Below, in pieces: positions 52,132-59,875 of a stretch of 64,000 nucleotides of DNA. Position 1 is the stretch's first letter. Each line of letters starts with the position of its first letter. The position numbers were made by a program, and so were the translations under genes. The DNA is taken from the NCBI RefSeq assembly GCF_010435915.1, contig NZ_JAAFZH010000003.1, positions 558,001 through 622,000 of the forward strand, in the 5' to 3' direction. Source of the stretch: Spirosoma terrae (lineage in GTDB: Bacteria; Bacteroidota; Bacteroidia; Cytophagales; Spirosomataceae). The notes under the pieces were generated by a model, which worked only from the letters and a program-made list of their open reading frames with translations, made no database searches and had not been told where the DNA came from.

Positions 52132-53256
52132 ATGAAATCAATTTTCCTCTCTGAGTATGTAATAGACAGAAATAATAATTTCAACCTATTACGCTTCATG
52201 GCTGCCAGTCTTGTCATTTATAATCATTGCTACCCACTGATGGGCATTCCCGCACCTATCACTGAGTACGCGTTTGACCTGGGTGCATTAGCGGTTGATT
52301 TGTTTTTTGTAACGAGTGGTTTTCTAATCACGCGAAGTTTAGAAACTCATTACGACGTAACAGCATTTGTCTGGTCTAGAGGGTTACGGATTTATCCAGC
52401 CCTGATTGTGAACATATTATTCTGTGTGTTTTTTGTTGGCCTTATTTTTACCACATTGCCTATTGAGCAATATCTGCTTAACAAGCAAACAATCAAGTAT
52501 TTAGTTAAAAACATCGTAATATTCCAAGGGGTTGAAGGAGGGTTGCCCGGTGTTTTTCAGCATAATCCGTATAAGACTATAGTTAACGGATCACTATGGA
52601 CATTGCCTTGGGAGGTAAACATGTATGGTGTGTTGCTCGCTATTGGTATAGTTAGCTACGTTAAAAGCTTTAGAGCGTTTCAGCGGGCTATGACGGCCAT
52701 TATTGTGGGACTTTTCTTATTTTTTGCCATTTATTATATGTACTCATACCTTAATCGCGGAACCGTTATTGTAGTAAATCCGCTCTTACGGTTTGGTACC
52801 CATTTTTTCTGTGGAGCCGCTTATTACTTGCTTAGACATAAAATTCCTATGTCTACGTATATAGCTGTCAGTATGATAGGGATACTTGGTATTTGCGCTT
52901 ATTTTACAAGCTGGCTTATTGTTCCCTATGTGTTATTTCAGGGGTATATAGTACTGTATTTGGCTTTTATTCCTAAGGGGCTTATACGCCGGTTCAGTCA
53001 GGGGGCGGATTATTCCTATGGACTTTATATTTATGGGTTTCCTATCCAGCAATCCTTGATCGCTTTATATCCTCATATTTCTTTTTATAAAATGCTGTCT
53101 ATCAGTTACGGTGTGTCCCTCTTGCTGGCTATTTTGTCCTGGCATTTGGTTGAACAGCCCTGTTTAGGTTTAAAGAAATACTTTCAGAAAAACAAAGTAT
53201 CTAACCCGGTAACGGAAGCAGCCCCGACTTTGAAGCAAGAGCTTTTACTGGAATAG
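52132..53256 (+). CDS. Membrane acyltransferase (acyltransferase-3 family)
   Basis: ATG 52132 is preferred to the upstream in-frame GTG (52084) because the family starts close to its conserved NFNLLRFMAASLVIYNHCYP segment, which contains the catalytic-type His. The protein (about 374 residues) has ten or so hydrophobic segments and a SGFLITRSLE motif at the second span, with the RG-LRIYPAL loop after it. Members O-acylate cell-surface or secreted sugars (OafA-type). Its place before a Wzi-like gene suggests modification of a surface polysaccharide encoded elsewhere. GC is visibly lower than in the mnmE region. Confidence 0.88.
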   Translation: MKSIFLSEYVIDRNNNFNLLRFMAASLVIYNHCYPLMGIPAPITEYAFDLGALAVDLFFVTSGFLITRSLETHYDVTAFVWSRGLRIYPALIVNILFCVFFVGLIFTTLPIEQYLLNKQTIKYLVKNIVIFQGVEGGLPGVFQHNPYKTIVNGSLWTLPWEVNMYGVLLAIGIVSYVKSFRAFQRAMTAIIVGLFLFFAIYYMYSYLNRGTVIVVNPLLRFGTHFFCGAAYYLLRHKIPMSTYIAVSMIGILGICAYFTSWLIVPYVLFQGYIVLYLAFIPKGLIRRFSQGADYSYGLYIYGFPIQQSLIALYPHISFYKMLSISYGVSLLLAILSWHLVEQPCLGLKKYFQKNKVSNPVTEAAPTLKQELLLE

Positions 53257-53298
53257 AGCAAAATAAAGGAAGCAATAGTAAGGATCGTTACCCAATCG

Positions 53299-53332
53299 AG
53301 GATGCCTTTGCGGAGTCGTTTAAAGGCATCCT
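53299..53332. terminator. Terminator-like hairpin after the acyltransferase gene
   Basis: Perfect 11-bp arms (AGGATGCCTTT at 53299-53309 and AAAGGCATCCT at 53322-53332) around a 12-base loop, 43 bp after the stop. No T-run, so termination strength is uncertain. Confidence 0.6.
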
Positions 53333-53484
53333 CAACCAATTCTACAGTAAGTGCTTGTCAAGGCTACAACCTGCAAAGCAGATTTTGTAACCGCTTAAAA
53401 GTTAGTTTTCAAAATATATCTCTATTTTCTGTACACTTATGCCTTGACTCCTCGATAAGCCAATAGCCACACGCATTCATTCCA

Positions 53485-54972
53485 ATGAAATACCTTTCCT
53501 TGCTTGGTGCACTCATTATTTCGTTATCCACCTTTGCCCAAATCAACAGTCAACACCAGGCCTTTGTAGAAGTCGGTGGTCTTGTCTCCTCTGCTGAACG
53601 GACACCGTTTTGGCTAAGAGCCAATCAATTTGGCACCGTACCTGCCAGCGCCCCAATCGGAACCGCACGAGTTGGCATCAACGGATCTGTCTTGCTGACA
53701 GATACCTCCGGATTGTATGCCCGTAAAGCACCCAGTAGAGCCTATATTCTCAACTATAGCGCAGAGACAGTGGGTAATATCGGTAAAGAGAATCAACTAC
53801 TCATGCCAGAGTACTACGTTCAGCTAGCCCATCGGCAGCTTGAGCTAATGGTTGGTAGGCGACGTGAAGTAATTGGACTAGTGGACACAACGCTGAGTTC
53901 AGGTTCCTATTCCTGGTCTGGCAACGCATTACCTATTCCTAAAATCCGATTCGGGACCAAAGGCTTTGCGCCACTAGGGCGCAGGCAATGGTTAGCAATC
54001 AATGCTTTTATTGCTCATGGTCAATTTGATACTGACTACATCCTGCATTCCTTCCTGCATCAGAAATCGGTCTTTTTTAGGGTAGGTAAGCCCTCGTCAG
54101 TTGTACGATTTTACATTGGGCTTAATCATAATGTGCAATGGGGAGGTCAGTCAAATGATCTACCACCTGGTCTAGCCGTAAATGGTAAGTTGCCAGGTGA
54201 GTTTCGAGACTTTCCCAATGTACTCTTTGCAATCAGGATAGGTGGTAAACTGGACCCGAGACTAACTCAGTTTGATTGGGTTAATCTGTTTGGGAACCAC
54301 GTAGGTAGTACTGATTTTGGGTTTGAACTCAAGCTACCTTCGGTGAACCTAATGCTTTACCATCAACACAGCTTTGAAGATGCATCTGGTGTAATGATGC
54401 AGAATCTACCAGATGGTCTAACTGGGTTACGCATACGACCAGTCAACAATCGCACGTCAAGCTTTAGAATCGATGGTTTACTAATAGAGTACCTTTCAAC
54501 GCTCAATCAAAGCGGACCTACATTTAATCAAACCAATACAACTGTTAAAGGTGGGGATCATTATTTTAACAATGAACAATACAGTAAGGGGTGGGTATAT
54601 CATGATCGCATTATTGGGACGCCCTTTATTACCAGAAAACAAGATGTTCGTGAGGTGTATCGCAATACGACCAATTGGGCTATAAATAATAATCGCGTGC
54701 AGATGGCTCATATTGGCTTACAAGCTACCGTCCTTCAGCGTATAAAACTGATGACGAAGCTTTCCTACAGTCAAAACCATGGTGTGCCGGGTGAGCCTTT
54801 ACCCGGTACACCTGCCCAATTCTCATCACTCGTACAACTCGCACTGCCTGTGAATTGGTTAGGCGGTTCTTATCTCAATGCATCAATGTCGGCGGATATT
54901 GGACAATTATATGACAATACGATTGGAGCCTACATCAGCCTACGTAAAACGGTATGGCAATACGGTAAGTAA
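53485..54972 (+). CDS. Wzi-like capsule-assembly outer-membrane protein
   Basis: This 495-residue protein has a signal peptide (MKYLSLLGALIISLSTFAQ) and is beta-strand rich throughout, like the Caps_assemb_Wzi barrel family. Seen features are the start FVEVGGLVSSAERTPFWLRA (Q/N-FG at the first strand), LMVGRRREVIGLVDTTLSSG and a C-terminal strand ending ISLRKTVWQYGK. Wzi anchors capsule or exopolysaccharide to the outer surface. Here it lies as the last gene of the element before the right att site, next to the acyltransferase, so the two may alter surface polysaccharide together. No other capsule genes lie in the window. Confidence 0.8.
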   Translation: MKYLSLLGALIISLSTFAQINSQHQAFVEVGGLVSSAERTPFWLRANQFGTVPASAPIGTARVGINGSVLLTDTSGLYARKAPSRAYILNYSAETVGNIGKENQLLMPEYYVQLAHRQLELMVGRRREVIGLVDTTLSSGSYSWSGNALPIPKIRFGTKGFAPLGRRQWLAINAFIAHGQFDTDYILHSFLHQKSVFFRVGKPSSVVRFYIGLNHNVQWGGQSNDLPPGLAVNGKLPGEFRDFPNVLFAIRIGGKLDPRLTQFDWVNLFGNHVGSTDFGFELKLPSVNLMLYHQHSFEDASGVMMQNLPDGLTGLRIRPVNNRTSSFRIDGLLIEYLSTLNQSGPTFNQTNTTVKGGDHYFNNEQYSKGWVYHDRIIGTPFITRKQDVREVYRNTTNWAINNNRVQMAHIGLQATVLQRIKLMTKLSYSQNHGVPGEPLPGTPAQFSSLVQLALPVNWLGGSYLNASMSADIGQLYDNTIGAYISLRKTVWQYGK

Positions 54973-55140
54973 TAATGAGTTCGCAGTAGCTAAAGTATTG
55001 CTTACAAGACTAACTCGCCTAACGGTTATAAAGTCTAACTATTTAGGATAAACAGCGGCAATTGGATCCTGTTTGTATCTTGCTAGTGTGTATTTAGTTG
55101 TAATATATTGAAAGTCAATAGTTTGTCTAAATTAATTACT

Positions 55141-55159
55141 TTCTGCATCGGAAAGTAAT
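55141..55159 (+). repeat. Right attachment site (attR)
   Basis: TTCTGCATCGGAAAGTAAT is identical to 2984-3002. It marks the right end of the ~52 kb element; the following bases lead into the original chromosomal sequence including the terminator at 55182. Confidence 0.9.
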
Positions 55160-55181
55160 TACATAAACATACGAACGTAGT

Positions 55182-55211
55182 AGCCCGGTACCGTTGATGG
55201 CCGGGCTTTTT
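55182..55211 (+). terminator. Probable ancestral mnmE terminator, displaced by the element
   Basis: AGCCCGG and CCGGGCT arms enclose a 12-base loop (TACCGTTGATGG) and are followed by a T-run on the plus strand. Only plus-strand transcription would use the T-run, and the next upstream plus-strand gene in the uninterrupted chromosome would be mnmE, 23 bp before this site. The minus-strand WYL gene ends at 55221. Confidence 0.75.
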
Positions 55212-55220
55212 CATGGCCGA

Positions 55221-56237
55221 TTAGTCTGCAAACGGGCTGCCGCTACGTGTAGCCTGATCGTATCGGTCCAGGGCCTGCCGTAGAAAGTTGGTAAGGCTTT
55301 CGATTAGCGACGGCGGGCTAATCACTTTGACGCCATTTCCTAAGCGAGCCAGTTCATACACCAGTTCTTTGTTGACGATAATGGACAATTTTACCCGAAA
55401 CTCCTCGTCATTGTTAATAAGTATGTCCTCCGTCTGGAATGGATAAAACGGCTGAGCCTGGAAGTGCAAGCCCTGCTGACGGGTAAAAGACAGCACGACG
55501 TCTTCGGGTGGGTTGTCGTAAGCCGCTACACCCAATGCCTGCCGAAAATACAGGTCGGCATCGAAAGCCGGAGCCTCAAACGTATCGTCTGTTACGTATA
55601 CGGAACCGTCGACAAGGCGATCCAGACCAAACACGCGAACCGCTCCATAATCGAGTTGCCAGCCTACTACGTACCAGCGGTTCCGATGTTCCTTGATCGC
55701 ATATGGAAACAGACGGTGTGATTTCCTGATTTCAGTCTCGAACCGCTGATGATCGAACTGTACGACGCTACGTGTATGAATGGCCTGTAAAAAGGCCTCG
55801 ACCCATTCGCTGCCTTTTACATACGGTACCGACTCAAATAGAATATATTGCCCAAAGTTGTCGGCAGGATTGCTCCGGAACCGAACCGCCTTGTCGATTT
55901 TGTCGACCGTGCCGCGCAGGTCGGTAAATAAATTAACGTGTTTGAACTGGTTGAGCGTTGCAACGGCGGTATGAAGCGCTGCCAGGTCTTTACTGGTTAA
56001 CGTAACAGGAACGGCCAGTTCGAATGGATGGGTGTAGTAATAGCCCTGAAGCCGGTAATCATACGCGATTGGTGCTCCGTAATCGTCGCGCATTAGTCGG
56101 ATATCTTCCCGAAAAGTCCGCTCTGAGCAGTTGCACCGCTTAAGCAGATCCGCTTTCGACTTGGGCTTGCCGCCCCAGCTATTCAGATAATCGTTGATTT
56201 TCTTCAGGCGTTCGTATTGATTTTTAACGACAGGCAT
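55221..56237 (-). CDS. WYL-domain transcriptional regulator of the CRISPR locus
   Basis: This 338-residue minus-strand protein has an N-terminal HTH (SKADLLKRCNCSERTFREDI) and a WYL-type ligand domain (about 150-230) with RNRWYVVGWQLDYGAVRVFG. Its C-terminal region (about 240-330) is the WCX-type extension. WYL regulators often sit beside CRISPR-Cas operons and sense nucleotide-type ligands. It is divergent from cas6 with a 150-bp shared promoter region (56238-56387), so it may control the cas operon and itself. The region next to its stop is the displaced mnmE terminator. Confidence 0.85.
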   Translation of the reverse strand: MPVVKNQYERLKKINDYLNSWGGKPKSKADLLKRCNCSERTFREDIRLMRDDYGAPIAYDYRLQGYYYTHPFELAVPVTLTSKDLAALHTAVATLNQFKHVNLFTDLRGTVDKIDKAVRFRSNPADNFGQYILFESVPYVKGSEWVEAFLQAIHTRSVVQFDHQRFETEIRKSHRLFPYAIKEHRNRWYVVGWQLDYGAVRVFGLDRLVDGSVYVTDDTFEAPAFDADLYFRQALGVAAYDNPPEDVVLSFTRQQGLHFQAQPFYPFQTEDILINNDEEFRVKLSIIVNKELVYELARLGNGVKVISPPSLIESLTNFLRQALDRYDQATRSGSPFAD

Positions 56238-56387
56238 AAAAAAGTGTGGTTAGGCAAATAGATTGCCGTTTTAGAAGTCACCTTTGGGTTATGATTTACC
56301 TGCCGTCTACTAAATCTGTTTGTCAAAACGAGTAAAATCGTAAAAAAAATAGCATTCACCTTTCACTATCTACGCCTATACAGAAAC

Positions 56388-57218
56388 ATGCAATTCAAAC
56401 TAACGCTACGTCCGATAGCCCGACAGACGCTCGTACCGTTCAATTACGCGTATCGACTGAGTGCGTTCATCTACGCCGTGCTGGCCGATGCCGACGCGCA
56501 GTATGCTACATTCCTGCACCAGCAGGGCTACGAATACTCGCCCACGCGACGGTTTAAACTGTTTACGTTTTCGGATTTAATCATCCCAAATGCCCGAATT
56601 GACCCGAAAGCGGGCGGACTATGGGTTACGACACCCCATATCGAATGGGTGGTGAGTTTCTACGTCGATAAGGCCGCCCAGCATTTTATTATGGGTCTGT
56701 TTCAGGACCAGCGATGCGTCATCGCGACACCGAAGCACCGGGCCGAATTCATCATTGAACGGGTCGAAGCCATACCGCTAGAGATTTCGTCAACGACCGT
56801 TACGTTACGGACACTCTCGCCCGTGGTGATTGCCGAGAAGTCGGAACGCCGAACCGGACGACGCGGCATGGACCAGTACTTACATCCAGGTGACGTACAA
56901 TATGGACCGTTACTGATTGATAACCTGCTGGCGAAGTGGAACAGCGTACCGAGGGCGGTCGCTGCTGACGCTACGTCTGACGATGATTTTGCTACGTCGG
57001 CGGTAACGTATCACTTACTCCCGAATCGGGACCCGCGCTCCCGGCTGATTACGATAAAAGAAGATTCAAGAGCGCAAACGCAGGTTCGTGGTTACTACGG
57101 CTTTACGTTCGAACTCAGCGGCCCGAAAGAAATTTTAGAATTGGCCGTGCTGGCTGGCGTGGGAAAATACAATGCTATTGGTAACGGTTGTATTTGGGTA
57201 CAAAATAGCCCAGGCTAA
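56388..57218 (+). CDS. cas6: CRISPR-associated endoribonuclease Cas6
   Basis: This 276-residue protein starts at ATG 56388 (MQFKLTLRPI). It resembles Cas6 in size and layout, with two ferredoxin-like halves and a C-terminal glycine-rich GVGKYNAIGNGCIWV loop, the hallmark of the RAMP fold. A histidine at position 44 (FLHQQGYEYS) is in the place of the catalytic residue in many Cas6 enzymes. It would cut the CRISPR precursor RNA within repeats. It leads the cas genes, but a 356-bp gap that holds a structured-RNA candidate separates it from cas5. A hairpin covers its stop codon (57207-57228). Confidence 0.85.
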   Translation: MQFKLTLRPIARQTLVPFNYAYRLSAFIYAVLADADAQYATFLHQQGYEYSPTRRFKLFTFSDLIIPNARIDPKAGGLWVTTPHIEWVVSFYVDKAAQHFIMGLFQDQRCVIATPKHRAEFIIERVEAIPLEISSTTVTLRTLSPVVIAEKSERRTGRRGMDQYLHPGDVQYGPLLIDNLLAKWNSVPRAVAADATSDDDFATSAVTYHLLPNRDPRSRLITIKEDSRAQTQVRGYYGFTFELSGPKEILELAVLAGVGKYNAIGNGCIWVQNSPG

Positions 57219-57228
57219 GCTGGGCTAA
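57207..57228 (+). terminator. Hairpin over the cas6 stop codon
   Basis: TAGCCCA and TGGGCTA arms with a GGCTAAGC loop; the cas6 TAA lies in it. It has no T-run, but may attenuate read-through from cas6 or stabilise the transcript. Confidence 0.5.
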
Positions 57229-57426
57229 TTCCTGATTGGTACGATTAGACAATTGTGCTTAACTACTTACATTTTTCAATTCCAGTTATCAGGCTCACAA
57301 ATATACTAAAAATATTTTTCATATTAATTGTCTGATAGTCAGCGTATTATTAAAAATAGGATTGTGTGTAAAAGCTTCGCTACTTACATAGGTGTAGTTT
57401 TTAATGAAAAATATCTTTTGCTTTGT

Positions 57427-57563
57427 GAAGCAGGAGACGTTCAGAGTTATGTCTATACCAAGTTCAATTTAAGGAAGTAGTGTCCAAAGCTACAGCTGGA
57501 ATGAAGTGTACTCATAATGATTATATGCCAACATGTAATCTTTGAACGTCTCTTGCTTTTTTT
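57427..57563 (+). ncRNA. Candidate structured RNA between cas6 and cas5, ending in a T-run
   Basis: Positions 57429-57446 and 57540-57557 form an 18-bp helix with two G-U wobbles, directly followed by seven T (57557-57563). Inside are two hairpins: 57477-57481 with 57489-57493 (5 bp, 7-nt loop), and 57520-57527 with 57532-57539 (8 bp, one G-U, CCAA loop) that abuts the closing helix. A TATCTTTTG -7-like element (57412-57420) fits a start near 57427, but no clear -33 element is seen. The wobbles mean that pairing is meaningful in RNA, not just DNA. It could be a small RNA, a leader that attenuates cas5-cas4 transcription, or a CreTA-type RNA; no known family matches. Confidence 0.55.
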
Positions 57564-57574
57564 ATGCCTTATAT

Positions 57575-58294
57575 ATGGATATATCATTCATTACTCAAGA
57601 TAGTGAACGAACAAACTGCAAACTGATTCTGCAACCACTAGCGCCTTATTCAATGGTTGATGAAGTTCCCGGTTCGTACTACAAAACGCTTACTGCTCCT
57701 TCGAAACACCAGTTGTGCGGACTTTTCGAGAATGTAATTGGCTTACATCTGGCCTTAAAAGATCGAGAGCGACTTTTCAAAGATATGGCCAAGGTATATG
57801 AGAAAAAACAGAAAGGTAAAGACAAGATGAAGTTTGAGCGGACTTATTCCAAGTCTGGCTATTTGCCCCTACTTTATCATCTGTTCGACATTAGCCTTAC
57901 GCTGGTTCCTCCCGTCATCCACATTGATGATTTATGGAAGAAAGCCTTTCGACGTACGGATGCTGGTGACAACCCAGTTCATGCCAATGGTAGTATGAAT
58001 CAGGATATTGAAGTAGTTCGACGTAAGCGATTGATCGAACGTGATCCTGAAAAGCCCGACCGTCCGACGAAAAAAGCGTTAGGCGATCTCTTTACGGCTC
58101 AAATAGGTTTGTTCCCTCTCTACTATTCAACCTTGGCAACGCGGGAATATTTAATGACGAATGGTAGCTATGTACTTAAACTTGATATATCTACGGCTCT
58201 GTTGCAGCGACTTGAAGAGGCATTAGTAAAAAACAATCTTGCATACCTCGGCACAAATGATGGCTGGGTAGATATTCAAATAGACAGGCTATGA
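57575..58294 (+). CDS. cas5: CRISPR-associated protein Cas5
   Basis: The start is moved to ATG 57575, just after the RNA terminator; the longer frame from TTG 57542 would begin inside the terminator stem. The ~239-residue protein resembles the Cas5 family of Bacteroidota type I systems (PGING-like Cas5p): ERTNCKLILQPLAPYSMVDE, PSKHQLCGLFENVIGLHLAL and a C-terminal strand GSYVLKLDISTALLQRLEEA. Cas5 binds the crRNA 5' handle in Cascade. The stop overlaps the cas8 start by 4 bp (ATGA). No known alternative fits, but the family is divergent, so the subtype is only tentative. Confidence 0.7.
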   Translation: MDISFITQDSERTNCKLILQPLAPYSMVDEVPGSYYKTLTAPSKHQLCGLFENVIGLHLALKDRERLFKDMAKVYEKKQKGKDKMKFERTYSKSGYLPLLYHLFDISLTLVPPVIHIDDLWKKAFRRTDAGDNPVHANGSMNQDIEVVRRKRLIERDPEKPDRPTKKALGDLFTAQIGLFPLYYSTLATREYLMTNGSYVLKLDISTALLQRLEEALVKNNLAYLGTNDGWVDIQIDRL

Positions 58295-59847
58295 CGCACC
58301 CATATTTACGATACGGCTACGCGCTGTTTTTGGCTGAAACAAATCTTGAAGAGGGCATTTCATTCAATGAGCATGCACCGGCCTTGATTCGTGAATTACA
58401 AAAAAGTTTACTGGATTTTCGCCTGAAACCAGCAGCCTCTTATGTTGGCATGCGTTCGGTAAAATTCACGTTTTGCGATGATGCAAAGGGAGATACAAGT
58501 AAAGGTGTTTTTCTTGCCCCTAATGTTATTGCTTCAGATAAAGCGGCAGGTAATCTAATTAAAAGCTGCACAGATTGGATTGCAGAAGTTCAAAGTGAGT
58601 TAGTCAAAACTGGTGGAGTTATAAACTTAAATAAACCAACTAAGGCCAGTATGTCATCAACGCCGACATCTGGCGAATACTTAAGTTTTGGTGCAACTGC
58701 TGGCCGAGGAAAGCCTTCAGTATCAACCGCTGAAAATGCCTTTGCTCTACTTACTTCACTTACCTCTAACAAGCCTGCAATGGCTTATAAGACGTACTCG
58801 CAAGGTAAGACAGAACGTAGCAATACAACCATCATCCCTGCTTTCGATTCGATTAAAGATACAGTCCGATTCATTAGACTTTTTAGTAAAATGAAGGACC
58901 GTTATTTGGGCAGCGAAGCCATGGAAGGCGGAGTGTTTCAGGAGAAAAACAAAAAAGGTGAGGTGACAAAAGAAAGTCCATTAAGACCCAAAATCTATGA
59001 TGGCAATTTTCCTCACGCACCTAGAAGCAGCGCGCTTGGTCCTGTAGCACTTTTAGGTGCAATTGGTAGATGGTCAAAAGAAGCAGAAGACACGACTTGG
59101 GCGCTGGATGTTCTTGAAAGCTTGAAAAATGCTCAAATGTATGTCATCAGCTATGGCAAAGCGCAGTCGTTTCGATATAACCACTATCTCGTTGATTTAG
59201 CGAAAGAAAATCGTCTCAGCGAAATTATTGACAGTCTATATTACACTATGTTGCTAAACGCTGGACCACGAAGTACTGATAACCGAAATGACTATCAGGT
59301 TTTCGATTTATTTACGGCTCGCTTCCTAATCCAATTTAATCGAGCATCATTCCGTGATTTCTTAGCTCAACGAGCGGAATACCCTTCTCAAACCAGCATC
59401 TTATTCACCACTTATTTTGAAAAAATGGAAAGCATTCAACCAGAAGTAGTTCGTTCCGCCAAGTCATTAGGCCGATGGCTGAATTACGTAGCTTATCGTG
59501 TAGCTAAAGAAAGCGATGAAAAGGCTACTAAAGAAGATATGCGTAAGATGAAAGCGAAAGTGTTGGTCGAGTTAGAAAGTTCAACATTTTCCGCCAAATC
59601 TGGCGACGCACTTATTGCCCAAGCCGTTACCCGCGCTGGTCGTCTGTCGGGTATGGATGCGCCTGAAGAAGCTAGTCTATTTATGGAGCAAACAGCTGCT
59701 GGTAGCATTACTCTTGACCAAGCTAAGAACCTACTTATTGCCTTTTCACGCTTACGTAACAAATACGAGCCTAGAGATACAGATACATCTGGCGATGCAG
59801 GAACGCAAGCCGATGGTACAGATGATGTCTCCGATGCACAAGCTTAA
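58291..59847 (+). CDS. cas8: Cascade large subunit Cas8 (Csp2/Cas8c-like)
   Basis: This 518-residue protein overlaps cas5 by 4 bp. It resembles the large subunit of the PGING-like type I systems: an N-terminal mixed domain, a NFPHAPRSSALGPVALLGAI segment in the middle, and a helical C-terminal domain (about 370-500) that may play the small-subunit role. The Cas8 subunit recognises the PAM and positions target DNA. It lies between cas5 and cas7, the order seen in I-C and PGING-type loci. The C-terminus is acidic and low in complexity (DTDTSGDAGTQADGTDDVS). Naming rests on position and similarity in style, so is moderately sure. Confidence 0.65.
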   Translation: MTHPYLRYGYALFLAETNLEEGISFNEHAPALIRELQKSLLDFRLKPAASYVGMRSVKFTFCDDAKGDTSKGVFLAPNVIASDKAAGNLIKSCTDWIAEVQSELVKTGGVINLNKPTKASMSSTPTSGEYLSFGATAGRGKPSVSTAENAFALLTSLTSNKPAMAYKTYSQGKTERSNTTIIPAFDSIKDTVRFIRLFSKMKDRYLGSEAMEGGVFQEKNKKGEVTKESPLRPKIYDGNFPHAPRSSALGPVALLGAIGRWSKEAEDTTWALDVLESLKNAQMYVISYGKAQSFRYNHYLVDLAKENRLSEIIDSLYYTMLLNAGPRSTDNRNDYQVFDLFTARFLIQFNRASFRDFLAQRAEYPSQTSILFTTYFEKMESIQPEVVRSAKSLGRWLNYVAYRVAKESDEKATKEDMRKMKAKVLVELESSTFSAKSGDALIAQAVTRAGRLSGMDAPEEASLFMEQTAAGSITLDQAKNLLIAFSRLRNKYEPRDTDTSGDAGTQADGTDDVSDAQA

Positions 59848-59875
59848 TTTATAACTTCTTAAACCAATATTCTTC

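Larger units (their letters stand above)
2984..55159. mobile_element. ~52 kb integrative element inserted at the 3' end of mnmE
   Basis: Three things define the element: the 19-bp perfect direct repeat at both ends, a tyrosine integrase with DNA-binding partners just inside the left end, and a replication plus phage-like gene block followed by cargo. The same mnmE/trmE 3' site is used by Salmonella genomic island SGI1; I recall its 18-bp repeat as TTCTGTATTGGTAAGTAA, which encodes the same C-terminal residues. No terminase, portal, major capsid, relaxase, T4SS or transposase gene was recognised between the repeats. The right end abuts the WYL regulator of a CRISPR-Cas locus. Whether the element excises, replicates or is packaged is unknown. 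Confidence 0.85.

Noticed and set aside
3003..55140. Complete prophage or conjugative element
   Set aside because: No terminase, portal, capsid, relaxase, coupling protein or T4SS/Tra gene could be recognised, so neither label is supported.
57542..57574. Longer N-terminus of Cas5 from TTG 57542
   Set aside because: It would place the start inside the 3' arm and T-run of the RNA candidate; ATG 57575 is more natural.
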